Shown piece after piece: positions 12,640 to 24,991 of a DNA stretch of 64,000 nucleotides. The position numbers and the translations under genes were made by a program. Source of the stretch: Tamarix chinensis (Eukaryota; Streptophyta; Magnoliopsida; Caryophyllales; Tamaricaceae); contig CM060174.1 of NCBI GenBank assembly GCA_030549775.1, forward strand, positions 54,748,707 to 54,812,706, in the 5' to 3' direction. Numbering within the stretch: the first letter of the stretch is position 1; every line of letters starts with the position of its first letter. The notes beneath the pieces are model-generated. The model was not told the DNA's origin. It ran no database searches and was given only the letters and a program-made list of their open reading frames with translations.

Positions 12640-14182
12640 TAAGTTCTTAAGCATTTTTTTCCAAATTTTCTAAGGATTTGAAATGGTCCATCTGCTCTTG
12701 ATATTAGTTTATATTTCCTTAGGTTTAGAAATATTTCCTTATGTAAACTTAACCATACTAAATCACTAGGAGAAAATATCTATTAAGTGAGATGTTTATT
12801 AGCTTGTGTTTTATATCTTCCATTAAATTATTCTATGTTCCTCTTCATTTGTTGATGAAGCTTTTTTAATAACTCTACTCGTTCCATGGCCTCATATTTG
12901 TTAATTTCACTTTTCTTCAAGAATACCATATCAATTGGCATTTAAGGATTCACTCCATACACAATTTTAAATGGGCTCGAATGTGTAGTACTTGAAAGAC
13001 TTCTATTATAAGTAAACTCTGCATCAGCTAACTTAACATACCAATCTCTAGTACTGTTACTTACTAATCATCTTAATAAAGTACCAAGAGTACAGTTAAT
13101 AACTTTATTTTGTCCATCAGTTTGTGGATTATGTGAAGTACTAAATAATAACTTGTTGCCTAACATGTGCCACAATATTTTCCAAAAGTGATTAAGAAAC
13201 TTGACATCCCTATCTGAAAAAATACTTTTATTTATTCCATCTAGTCTCACAATTTCTTTGAAAAACTAATCAAAAACATATGCAACATCATCAGTTGTAT
13301 TACATGGAATAAAATATGCCATTTTAGAAAATCTATATACCATGACCATAATAGAATCTTTACCTCTTTATATTCTAAGCAACCCTAAGATAAGTTCCAT
13401 AATAACTCCTTCCCATCGTTGACTAGATACAGGTAATGATGTATATAAATCCTTGTGAAAGAAACTTTACTGTTTTAACAAGTAACATATTGATTTACTA
13501 TAATTTGTACACCCTTTATCATGCGTCTCCAATAGAAATTTTCTTAAAATATCCCTAATGTTTTCTGAGTACCAAAATAGCATATAGTAGCTCATTCATG
13601 TACCTCTTTGATAAGTAAATCCCTTATACTTAACCTCAATACACAAATTATTTTAATTTTAAATAAGAATCCATCTTGTATTATATAATTATGATGGATC
13701 CCATTTTATTTGCATGCCCTATATTCTTCATGAAAATATTCATCATTAGGATACATTTTTTTTAGCATTTCAAAAACTAACAATCTAGTATCCTACATGA
13801 TAAGTAATACATATCTTTTAGAAAGAGAATCAGCCACTATATCTTCTTTTCCATCTAAGTGTTTGACAGAAAACATAAAGGATTGTAAGAAGTTTCCCCA
13901 CTTTGCATGTCTAGGAATTATTTTCTTTTGACCATGTAAATATTTCAAACTTTCATGATCAAAATGTAATACAAAAGGATTAGGCCTCAAATAATGAATC
14001 TATGTCTCTAAACTTCATATGATGGCAAATAATTCCTTAGATTCCTTTGGATTACATCTATAGGCAAATCTATTAGGTAAAGGCATTTCAAGAATTAAAT
14101 CTATTGCATGCTCTATACCTCTAATAGGTGGTAATCTAGGAGGTAAATCATCTAGAAATACATCACTATACTCCACAAGCAA
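12640..14182 (-). pseudogene. Integrase and RNase H remnants of the decayed gypsy element
   Basis: Read on the - strand. RNase H is at 13990-13793 (FDHESLKYLHGQKK, then KHLDGKEDIVADSLS). Integrase follows: the zinc-binding and core regions run from about 13740 to 12930, including [13 protein letters not shown] and PQTDGQ at 13250-13068. Upstream of RNase H the protease-RT linker (DDLPPRLPP at about 14150-14110) runs straight into the RNase H phrase KELFAI at 14040-14020. The whole RT palm is missing. Numerous stops elsewhere. Not functional. Confidence 0.8.
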
Positions 14183-14187
14183 ACTAG

Positions 14188-14962
14188 TGATGTAAGAGCA
14201 TATTTAGCTCACTCTCAATTTTATTCTTGAAGGGATGAAGAATAAGAAGAATTAGCATTCTTGGAGATGGAACCCATTATGCTTGAAAATTCTTATACTT
14301 TTAATGTTGTGCTAAGTAATTATTGCAGCTATTGTATATGTTTGCAAGAAGTTTAATCTATTGAAGATATTTGGTGTAAAAGACAATGGCATTACAAGAA
14401 TTACAAAGTGTATGGAAGAACAAGGCTACAAGATACAAAGTTGGATTACATATGTTAAATCCATGTACTATATAATTAGAGTTTGTGTAGCTTTGTTATT
14501 TTGTTGTGTATACTTTTTAATGATTATAAAATTTCATTGTAAATATTTTATATATGTTTGTGTCATGTCTTAAAGGTTTATTTCATAAATAAGGCTTATT
14601 AATGAAAGGGTCTACATGTATGCATATATATACATATCCTTGTACACGCTTGATCTCAAGAGAGATAATGAGAATCATATACATAATTCAAATTGAGGGA
14701 ATTCACATAGAGCCATGTGTTCTTCTTCTTCTTCAATTGATATCTTTGGATAGTATTGGAGTGAACTCTATTGAGAAATAGAAGATTTCTCTTTGGAAGG
14801 TTAAAGATCTTAGGTTAGATCTTTGCTATCCTCTAGAGCATTTTCAAAATCAATATCTTCAGCCATTTAAGTTACTTGTAACTTTGAAGACTTATGCAAT
14901 ACTTGAGGCCATAAAAAGATCTTGGTTTTGTAGAATATTATAGTTGATGATCTCCCACATCA
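14188..14962 (+). repeat. Solo LTR with TSD ACTAG
   Basis: A 775-bp segment bounded by the inverted ends TGATGT and ACATCA and flanked by ACTAG on both sides (14183-14187 and 14963-14967). It interrupts the protease-RT linker of the surrounding gypsy element. A TATA-like stretch (ATATATATACATAT, about 14624-14637) and a purine/pyrimidine transition after it suggest + orientation. No internal region or partner LTR of this family is nearby, so this is the product of LTR-LTR recombination. The small ORF at 14361-14573 is not meaningful. Confidence 0.8.
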
Positions 14963-14967
14963 ACTAG

Positions 14968-16500
14968 TAAGGTTTGAATTTTTATCTGCTCAAAGTGAGA
15001 TGATTTTTCCACCAAGGCATAACAAACACCCTCCTCCTCAATGTAATTAATCATTTCCCCTTCATGCATCTTCCTTTGGTTGTATATAATCACATTGAGA
15101 TAGTTTCAACTTATATTTCTTTTTCTCATTAAGTACAACAAATTTATTAGTTACTATGAGTCACATTTCTATCATATTGCCATGGTCTTCCTAGTAAAAC
15201 ACTACAAGCATCCATATGAAAAACATCACATGGTAATCACTAATGTGAATGGTAATTAGGGTTTTTTAGTCACCTTAGCTCCTTTTTCCATATTAAGTTA
15301 TTGTAATGAATATGGTTTAGGATGTATAGTAGTTACTAGCCCTAGTTTTTTCACTATTTTTTTACAAGCAACATTAGTACATGAACCACTATCTATTATA
15401 ACCCTATAAACCTTATTACCAATTCTATACTTAGTTTTAAAAGTTATATCCCTTTATGTAGATTGATTATTAGGTTGTCTTTTTAATTCTCTTTGAAGTA
15501 AAAAAAAAGGATTTCTATCCTCTTCATACATACTTAAATCATCATCATTAGATTCAGTTCTTAGGTCATCATCATCAATACATGGCTTCATGTTCTCAAT
15601 TTCACTTAAGGTCAAAACCCTTAGGTTAAGACATTCCTTAGAAAAATGACTATATCCTTTACATTTGAAACATTACTTCGTGGACATTTCACTAACTTTA
15701 TTTTTTACCCTTATCATCTTGATTAGGGTTAATCTGTTTTATCATTAGCCAAATAGATATGTTTCCCAAGTTTTGATGTAGATGCATTAGAATTAGTTTT
15801 TTTTAGATGTAGAAGTTGAAGCACTTGTCTTATGATAGTCTTTAGTAGACTTAGTTTCTCTTTTAAACTTTAATACTAACTTAGTAAAATCGTCAAGAGA
15901 ATCATAGGTAAACATTTTAACTTTCTCCTTAATCAAGTTATTAAGGACACCTAAGTGTGTAGCACACTTTTTTTCTTTTCTTTCTTGCATATCACACAAG
16001 AGTACTAGTCTTTTAAATTCCCTAGTGTATTTCTCTACATTAAGAAGTCATTGCCTAAGAGTAGTTAACTTTATATAAATCTCTTGCTTATACTCTTTAG
16101 TTACAACTTTATTCTAAGGTGTTTCTTTAACTTTTCCTAAGACTTGATTTTCCTTTTGTCTTGCCTTTCACGTATTCTTTTAAGATCATCATACCAAACC
16201 CTAGCAAATGTTTTGAATTTGAGAGTTGATAATTTACACTTATGTTCATCATCATACTCTATAAACTCAAATATTGCTTTAATTTCATGTAACCATTACA
16301 GAAATAACTCAACATCTAATTCACCATAAAAATCAAGAAGGTCAAGCTTTATACCTTTATCTTCAAAGTGGTAGTACCTTGATGGATGATTTACATAGCC
16401 TATTTGATTGTGGATAAGTTCATTGTATCCATTCTCTTATGATTTTTCTTCATACTCCATTCGATTAGTTATGTGTCCACCTTGAGCTTAGACCGCCCTC
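14968..16500 (-). pseudogene. Gag-protease remnant of the decayed gypsy element
   Basis: On the - strand: gag C-terminal part at 15999-15793 (NNLIKEK, SLDDFTKLVLKF), a CCHC knuckle at about 15690-15630 (CFKCKGYSHFSKEC, with a stop just before it), the protease active-site region near 15400-15370 (DSGSCTN-like), and the acidic C-terminal linker around 15040-14980 (CYALV). The upstream half of gag (16000-16500) is barely readable. Compared with 30743-31708 the same motifs occur in the same order. Confidence 0.75.
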
Positions 16501-17557
16501 CTCACCATGCCCTCTACTCAATCATTTATAGCCTACATGGTGTTGTGCATGTGTTGAAGAGTCTCTTGGTTGACTACATTTTATTTTAACCATTGAAGTT
16601 GGATTTGAATGGAAAGGAGTTGATGCAATTGTGTTTTTTTTTTGCATATACAACTGCTAAAAGTTTGAAGAGTATCATACATAGTCTTCATTGATACTTC
16701 TTCACCCATGCTTGAATTATTTTCTAAAGTTTGCATCAAAAAAACTTCCCCCAATGCTAAAAATCACTTCTTGATGTCTTTATAATGTTGTGGAAAGGAT
16801 ATTGAACACTTCTTGAACTCAAGAAGATGATGGATATGGATGTTAAAGGCTAGGATGTATTATCAAGTATTCTTGATAAACTTCAATGCAATCTTGGTGG
16901 CTAACAAGATAGTTCTTGCTAGAAGGAAATAACACAAATAAAAGGTGAAATGATGGAGAATAATCAAATACAAGTGAAGAAAGCTTCTTTCTTGCTTATG
17001 ATCAAATGCTAAAGAAGAGAATAGAAGTTGAATATATATATGATACTCGACTAGGCTAGACAAAAATGTAATGCTTTTACTTAATTATATGTTAATGTTG
17101 AATCTTCCAAGATCATTTACATCTAAATGGTGAGAGAAGAAAGAGGCTTCATGAGGGAGAAAAATGGAACTCTCATGCAGGAAGGCTCACAAAAACACTC
17201 GATCACCTTGAAGATTCAAAGGGCTTCAAAGACACATAAGGAGAATTGAAGAAAAAAAAAGGATAAAAGATCAAAAGAAGAAGAACGATAATTGATCACT
17301 TACTTTCAATATACAAAGATTTGAATGAAAAGAAGACAATCTTCAACGTTCAATGTTGAAGATATGAAGAATATGATGAAAGTATACTAAAGGATGGGTT
17401 AAAGATCTACTAGTCAACTCAACCACGTTCAAACTGTGAAGTTATAGATTACCTACATGCATGGATGTGCATGGGAGAATAAAATCTGGAATATCATGAA
17501 TGTGGAAGGAGAAGAAAAGGGTGAAAGGAATTTGAATTTGAAACAAAGCCAGCCAAG
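16501..17557 (-). other. Gag N-terminus and leader region of the decayed gypsy element
   Basis: Between the readable gag and the primer site. I see no reliable frame; the 66-codon frame at 17063-16863 is hydrophobic and probably spurious. This stretch would hold the 5' untranslated leader and start of gag. Confidence 0.45.
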
Positions 17558-17569
17558 GATTTGATACCA
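17558..17569 (-). other. Primer binding site, tRNA-iMet type
   Basis: The - strand begins TGGTATCAAATC, matching the plant initiator-Met primer site TGGTATCA in its first eight bases and then drifting. It lies 4 bp inside the LTR boundary at 17574. Confidence 0.7.
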
Positions 17570-17573
17570 AAAA

Positions 17574-18338
17574 TGACACAAGTCTTCAAATATTTATGAA
17601 GATTCATGTGATTGACAATGAATTAGGATTGGTGGCTATCCAAATTAAAAGAATGAATAAAAATATCCAAGCAAGAATTGATAAGAAATTCAATAAGAAC
17701 TCAAATTTAAATGCCGCCTATGTAAGATTACTCTAAGTAGTCCTAGAAAGGATTATTAAATCACAAAGCGAGAATTACCGAAGTGAATTACTTATATTAG
17801 ATTTTAGTATATCCAACCATCAACATGTTACAATGTTTTTTGACATCATGTTTATATAGGCACATGACATTGCTAACTAACACACCAATTTAGCCACATG
17901 ACAAATAAATAGCTAACAATTACATAAAATAGTATTAATAATGTATTTATATCCTATATAATACATGAACTAACAAAGAATATTACAAATAAAGTAAGCT
18001 AGTTAGTACATGAAAACAACTAACAATAATCCTAATCAAAACGATGATACTAACTTGAAAAGTTGACTAGGCCTTCTTCACTTGTAGAGTTGACTTTCAT
18101 GCACTATTGCTTCCTTTGTAATAGCTTGTAATACTTGAAAATCTTAGGTATCTTGACCTCTTCAATGGTTTGATATTCTTCCTACAAATATGTTATATAC
18201 GTGCAAGAATAACTTAAAGTAACATCATCAAGGTTAGTTATAGTATTGTTATCAAAGACACATAATGTGATTGGTTCCATAATCAAGTATACCAAACCAC
18301 TATCATATTAAGTATCATCTATAGATGCTCTTGCATCA
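17574..18338 (-). repeat. 5' LTR of the decayed gypsy element
   Basis: Partner of 11748-12531; 765 bp, ends CTTGCATCA. A TATATAGG string near 17855 lies in the - strand promoter position. The same terminal string GATGCTCTTGCATCA recurs at 20353-20367 in a related solo LTR. Confidence 0.85.
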
Positions 18339-18343
18339 AATGG

Positions 18344-19660
18344 TCTATTATATTATCATTAAGACGACCAAGAAATTATTGTCGAGATGGTTTGTCACTT
18401 GATTTTCCATCCACTTCAAACAATGATCATGAAACAACTAACATATATGAATGATATAAACATGATGAAGATTTTTATTATTTTGTTTTTGTTTGAAAAA
18501 GATTTGGTGCATAAAGGGGTAAATGACAAACTTCCTAGAAATGTAAATGAAGTGGATATGTGATATATGTATGTACATCTTTTTAAGTACGCCATTTATA
18601 TATAGAATTTCATAAACTAAAAAATGGTTTTTCCTAGGGGATTATTGAATAAAAAATTATACCATCATTTTGTGCCATGTATAGACACATCAAAAGAGCA
18701 AATAAAAAGTGTATGATTAGAATGTCACAGCAATCTTTGTATGCATTATTACCTTTTCATCTTCAATGATATATGAGTATTATAGTAACAATGTCCCACC
18801 TTCTTTCCATGAAATTACTCGGGTTAGAGTGATCAAATTACCTATACTCAACAAACAATTTTATGTAGTTTGTAGGCATTTTGTGATAATATTCATGCAT
18901 ATTCTAAAAAAAATTAAACTAGCTTAGCTGCAAATAAATTATTTGAGTAAAATATTTTTTTGGCAAATGATTTTTCTAGAGAAGACTAGTAGCTATGATT
19001 TTGATACCATATTCTAATTATTATTTTTTTGTGTTATGTTGATAATTGTACATATTTAACACTTTAACCACTAATATTCATGTTATATTTGGTAAGTTAT
19101 GTAGGCTAAATATGAAGCTAAGCATTGAAGCGTGTGTATGATTGTTTTTATATAAATAGTATGTATTTGTAATGGATGAGATATGTAATAAAAAAATTAC
19201 ATATGATAGTAGTTGTAGTAATAATAAAAAATTAACTAATAAATATGCTCGGATTAGCATGGCTAACGGTGATAGAAACTTAATTTTCCATGGTGTTTGT
19301 CTTTCAATCTAAACTATGATAGTTTGTCTACTTATAAAGGTGTTTTAAATTTAAATCTTCCACAATAACATGTGATGATTGTTGTTTAACCACTGGCCTT
19401 TAGTCTTATATTTAATATGGTATCATCTTCTACCACCGTGGTAAACTATAATCATAGCTCTTATGATGCTGGTTAAACTAGCCTTTTACTTGCTTTTTAG
19501 CTATCATTAAATGAGGTATTTTTATTAGTGGATTTATCTTAAATAATTCTCACGCAAATTAAATCCTTCCTCACTCCAATTATTCCTAGATCTCTCCAAA
19601 GATATTCTCATTCATATTCTTAAAACCAACAAAAGAAATCAACTAGGTTAGGACTAGGGA
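18344..19660. other. Unassigned AT-rich region
   Basis: 1.3 kb with no recognisable coding frame. The only frame above 60 codons (19260-19078) is hydrophobic, low-complexity and unsupported. It continues the pre-insertion sequence of the decayed gypsy element. Confidence 0.5.
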
Positions 19661-20367
19661 TGGTAACTCAACTAGTTTCTAACTTTTTTTTATGAGGGTT
19701 TCTAGAATATAAATTCACTAAATTTAGAAATATTAATATGTAACCACTAGAGAAGAATATATTTGAATCAAAGTCAACAATCTATGTTACAATGGTTTAA
19801 CCATAGCCTTATATAGGCAACAACTAAGCTTGTTACAACTAACTCTAACTAACTACTAAATAACCTAGCGATTAAGATAATAAACTATTTTTTAGGTGCA
19901 AATAATATAATTGTTTCCTATATCAATTACAATCTCATTTGAGTATAGTTGTAGACAATATAGAAGTTGGATTAATTAGTTGGTTAACTAATTATAGTTA
20001 TCTATAACAACTCATAATCATCCTATATGTTACATATAGTCAAGTCAACATATGTACATGAAAAAAAAAATGTATCTAATTATATGTGAAATAATAAAGC
20101 AAACAGGGTCTCTTAGCTTGCAATTTTGTCTTCTATGCATAATAGTTTTTCTTGTCTTATAATTTTTTGTAACACATAATATCTTAATGTTAACATCTTG
20201 AAGTGTATTAATATTCTCCTTAAAAATATGTAATATAAATGTATGAATGACTCAAAGCAACTTCATTAGTGTTATTAATATTATCAAACACAAATAATGT
20301 GATTAGATGCATAATTGAGTATGCTAAATCCTCATCCTGCTGATAATCAATGGATGCTCTTGCATCA
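19661..20367 (-). repeat. Diverged solo LTR related to the 11748-18338 family
   Basis: Shares with that family's LTR the blocks TGTTACAATG, TATATAGGCA, the AATGTGATT...CATAAT...AGTATGC region (20295-20325), and the identical 15-base end GATGCTCTTGCATCA at 20353-20367. Similarity elsewhere is weak and a target duplication is not obvious, so the left end (TGGTAACTCA at 19661) is an estimate. No internal coding region adjoins it. Confidence 0.6.
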
Positions 20368-22800
20368 CTCCTATGGTAAGAATACATGGTTGAAGTGTTG
20401 TACGTGCATCCATATGCTCACTACTCATGATTATGATATGTATGTCCAAGTATGTTATAGAAGTTATATTTTTGTATATATGTATAAGTTTGATCAAGCA
20501 TGTTTCAATAGATGTAAGTATGTGCAAGCATAGCCTCATTTGAGAGTATACAAATAGTATAATAGGAGCATTGCATGCACTTCTTGGTATATTGAAGCAT
20601 TTGCATGTTATTTGAGGCTTGCATGTATTGTTATCTACATAATAGTGGTATATTGGTTTACTCAATATGTACACATATTAATGAGGGTTGTTGTTGAAAT
20701 TCATGTTAAATCCCCACAAGCAGGAGGTCTAGTGCAAATTTCTAAGGATGACCAATGAGTATTCTAACCTCTTATTCAAGGATTGTCAGGTTGTTTGAGT
20801 ATATGCATTTGCAGCGGTGTTTCTCTTTGACTAAAGCATTTTTCCTTGCATTTATTTTCCTTTATTTATTGTTTCCTTCGTGATTATTTTGTACTAGTTT
20901 TAGGCTTGCTTGGTCTTAGTTTTTAAACATTGACTCTCTTATCTATATGTGATTTTTCTTGCGCACTCTAGTTTTTCTTGTGTTAGATTGGTTGGATTCT
21001 TAACATTGTGTCCAACATAAGACATGTGGTGAAGTGTTTTGATGCAAGCGCATATTTTTTCATACATCTAAATATATTTATTTGACATGTTTAAGATGTT
21101 TCTTGAGGATCTTGGAAGTGCTTTCAAAGTTAAAAACACTTTCTTGAAGATTTGGTTCAAAAATTAGGAATCTTACAAATAGGAGTTTTTTGTGCAATCA
21201 AACAAAGCTTTACTTAGTTGGACAATTGGTTGACTAGTCAAATGTGATGAAATGATAGCTGGAATAAGTCAACTACATCCATGCCATGTGTATAATAATA
21301 GCTAGGAAGTCAATCGTAATTAACTCAGGTTTTGGTTGTTAGTAATGATTTTATGTAACAAATTTTGTAACTAAACCCTACTTTCCATTAGTATTAGAGG
21401 GTTGGTTGGTGTGGGTTATAGCCTATAAATATGGCTTAATTTCATAGGTTCTATGATATGTGAGGTTGAGTTGAATTTCAAAAGTCTCTTTATGAGTCTT
21501 TGTGAGTTTGTTTGATGATTAGAAAATTAATATGTGTAGTTTCTTTTGATTATCTTTAGTGAGTGATTCTTTGTGAGTTTTCATTAATAAAAAAAAACGT
21601 TTGATTTCTATCTTTGTAAAGTATCAAAGTTCTATCTTGTGTATGATAGTGTGTTACATGAAAGCTAAAGAAGTACATTATATGGTCTTAAGTTCTTTCA
21701 ACCCACATCCACATCACGTCTATCTTGTGTCAGATACGATAATAGTATCGTATTTTTCATAGGATTGTTTTAGTATTTTTTCTTCCATAAAAATTTTTAA
21801 GTGAAAATTTTCGATACTAAAAAATGAAGGTGTTACACTGATAGTTAACACTAATATATTATTAATGTTACATGAAAAATATATTAGATAAATATATGCT
21901 AACAAAATATAACCTATAGCCATATTATATTCAAATGACTTAAAACTAGAATGTCCATTAATATCTTGATTAGTTAGACATCCATAATATCATAGCTAAC
22001 TATTATTCTATTTCTAAATAATTACTTCATGGATGTAGGATACCCATAAATATGTCTGCTCTTTAACGAACCAAAGTGTGATCTAATATAGGCGTACTAC
22101 ACAATGGTCCTAACAATTAATAATAGTTAACTGTCAATACCATCCGATATACTAATTGAATAAATTTATAAATTTTATGCCAATTAATCATGTCCCAAAA
22201 ATATCCAATTATCTCAAATAATCATTTATATGTTATAGGTTTAATATATTTGTATACTAAGACACACAAAGAGTTCATAATTAGATGAATTACTATTGAA
22301 TGATAGAACAATATCCTACCAATTATCTTACTAGACCCAAAGTTTAATCCACATTATAGAATATTAAGTGATCAAACAAATATACTAAATGTACTAACCA
22401 ATCTAAAACCCTAATTATTCACCAAGACTTATCACCTTTGTATGGTCCAATGCCCAAATCCCATTTAATCGAATTAATTGGAATATAGATGGCTAACATT
22501 CTATAATGTCTAGTTGATAAAAGGGTATACCAAAATTGAATTTTCCTAAAAATAAGTAAATATAAACACGTAAATTTAACTAACTATAAATGTCTTGTTA
22601 GTCGAATAGATTGAAGAAAAAACAGCTTTGAAGAATAAACAAGTCCATGTATGGTCAATCGCTATGATTATTGTTAAGTATTCTAAGGGAAGGGACTCCC
22701 GCAAACTCATACGTACTATACTGAAGTCTAATTCTTCTTCTACTTAGTCCATTGTTGTGTTGTAACTTATGTTAAGAGATTAATAACGATAAGTATAATG
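20368..22800. other. Unassigned region, possible LTR-like segment inside
   Basis: No convincing gene. Overlapping opposite frames at 20315-20674 look like chance. At 21180-21650 there is an LTR-like arrangement (GCCTATAAATATGGC at 21421-21435 as a TATA region, followed by T/G-rich sequence), but no partner or target duplication is visible. Confidence 0.35.
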
Positions 22801-23604
22801 AGCTATTATTTTTTATGGATATTTCCAAGGTGCTGTTTTGGTCCATTCATACCGGCTAGCCCAAGAAAACAAGTGAATCGGGATAGCTGAATCAGGTAGA
22901 CGACAAAACCAGCTAACAGCTAGTCTAGCACACCACTATCCAATCCTATATACATTATTTAATCCATCACTAAGCTATTCTTCCCCTTTACAGTCTGATG
23001 ATCAAATGGTAATTTCATAGTTTTGAGTTGGACCTTCGCTGCAATTGAATTTTGGAAACGGAGACTAAGCAATAGCTTAAATAACTTAGTAGCAACCGAG
23101 AACAATTGCGTGCTTATTAACTTTTGAAATAGCATGAACGGTGGTGATTGATAATTACCTTACTATTAGGGAAATAACTAAAGCAAAAGAAACGCAAAAA
23201 GATACTAGGCTTACCTTCATTAAGAGAACTTGTTTATCTTATGAAGCTATATGCTACAAATGCATGGGCAAACAGATACGGGACGACAAAAGGGAAGTTT
23301 ACCCTGTCTATCTATCAGCTAGACCCGACAAGCCTCGTGAGAATTTCATTAGCTTATGACAAGACATTACTAATCTTCCATTTAACCGTCAAAGATGGGC
23401 TCAAGATAAACCTTGCATGAAAGAAGCTAGGTTGCAGGCCATCAATATTATATGATGGGAGGGAGGAGGAATGACAATTTGGTCTCACACGTGTTTGTAC
23501 AACTAGACTGGCGGCCGATTATATAATTATACGGTGTCTTTAGGTTTATAGAGATAATTATTCTTTTACCGTGCCTATTAAGTTATTTACTATATATATA
23601 TATA
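22801..23604. other. Unassigned island of less AT-rich sequence
   Basis: About 700 bp with visibly lower AT content than its surroundings. It contains a 72-codon + frame (23141-23359) with two Cys (CYKCMGKQIRDDK), but there is no family match I can name. It could be an old exon, an organelle-derived piece or a transposon fragment; I cannot decide. Confidence 0.3.
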
Positions 23605-24354
23605 GGATAAGGTTCCAGTAAAAATTAACTCTTAAAATATAAATTTAGGAACTATTTTTAGTCATAAGATCTAATATACTTACAACGTATATAAAACTTG
23701 AGTAACTCATGGATTTTTGGCAAATTAATTACATATCTAGTAAGAGTAAATCATTAGATATAGATATAATTTAGTAGTAAAATTGTCCGAACCATTGATA
23801 ATCACAATTAACTTTGTGTTAAAATAATCCACAAAATCTTATAAATTAAAAGATAACAACAAACAACCACAATAATTCAAAAACCAAAAAAATCTATAGA
23901 TGAGAGGGAGTCACAAAAACATCTTCGCCACCATGTTACCTTTAGCATCGATGTCATGTATTTGTAGCTGACCATTCTTTCTCTTGGATGGATTATGAAG
24001 TTAGATAGGAGCATGAGTTTGCTAAATCTGGCTTGCTCCACTCCCAATTCCCAAAAACACAAAGGTTAATCATTATGGTTTAATTGTTGGCAAGGAGAAG
24101 AAATAAGGAAGAGACATTAAAACGAAAAAGACAAGATGGAAAGGTCAAATAAAATGTGTGCGTGAATGACACGTCAGAGTTATATTTTATTTAATATACC
24201 ATAAGTTGAGTTTTATTACAATAATGCCACAACATTGTATGAAGTTTTTACTGTTGATATTTTTTAATCTATGCCATTAGTTTATTAAATCTGATGGGTA
24301 AAATTAGTTCCTACATTTGTATTTTAAATGTTAGTTTTTAGCAGAACCTTATCC
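23605..24354. mobile_element. MITE with long terminal inverted repeats (Mutator-like)
   Basis: The left end GGATAAGGTTC is the reverse complement of the right end GAACCTTATCC (24344-24354). Inverted similarity runs about 85 bp inward with scattered mismatches: TAAAAATTAACT, TAAAATATAAATTTAGGAACTA and the AGATCTAATA region pair with 24270-24340. It sits in a TA-repeat, so an 8-9 bp duplication (TATATATA) is present on both sides but ambiguous. Long TIRs and this duplication length fit a Mutator-like MITE. The internal 61-codon frame (24062-23877) is not a transposase. Confidence 0.7.
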
Positions 24355-24990
24355 TATATATATCCAACAAACTGATAGTTGCCAAAAGTTGTTGGAGAAA
24401 AAAAAAATTAATTACCAATTCAGATCTTATCAATTAATGATTATATACACACAAAAAAAAAATTATTTTTCAGTCAAAACTTAATTATAAAATATTATTA
24501 TTATTATTATTATAAAGGAAAAAATTTATGTAAATAAGATTAATACTACATGATAAATAATAGTATAAGAATACCATATAAGCCTAATAATAATTTTGAG
24601 AATAACAACAATTTATGTAAAAATGATAACTTATGCATATATTTTATGAGCCCAACGATATTCTTTAGTTTATGAAAGTAATTTATGAGCCAAATTATAT
24701 CCTACACTAGAGAAATGTTTTTTGAGGCACACCCACCAAAAAGAAGGTGACAGTTTCATAATTATAGGCAGTTAGATAAATGGTTGTTCACCCATGCATA
24801 TAATATGTTATTATTTGAAGAAAAAAACTATCATGATAAAACTTCAAATTAAATTATTTTTACTTTTGGACTTTCAAAAATAAATATATTAAAATATTTC
24901 ATAGTTTTTTCTCTATAAATAGAAATCTATATTGAATTACTTTTGATGTATAAAAACTATTATTTATCAATTTAAATAGTAATATGCATT
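24355..24990. other. AT-rich intergenic sequence
   Basis: Very AT-rich, with an (ATT)n stretch near 24494-24512. No gene or element boundary seen. Confidence 0.5.
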
Positions 24991-24991
24991 A

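Larger units (their letters stand above)
11748..18338 (-). mobile_element. Decayed Ty3/gypsy element with TSD AATGG
   Basis: LTRs at 11748-12531 and 17574-18338 bound the element; AATGG flanks it on both sides (11743-11747 and 18339-18343). A tRNA-iMet-like primer site next to the right LTR sets the - orientation. The interior encodes gag, CCHC knuckle, protease, RNase H and integrase remnants, but no RT. A solo LTR of another family is inserted at 14188-14962. Coding similarity is closest to the element at 30660-34550 (shared gag phrase NNLI, SLDD and matching RNase H/IN), so the two belong to related families in opposite orientation. Confidence 0.88.

Noticed and set aside
20315..20674. 116- and 72-codon overlapping frames
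   Set aside because: Opposite strands of the same AT-rich sequence; no domain.
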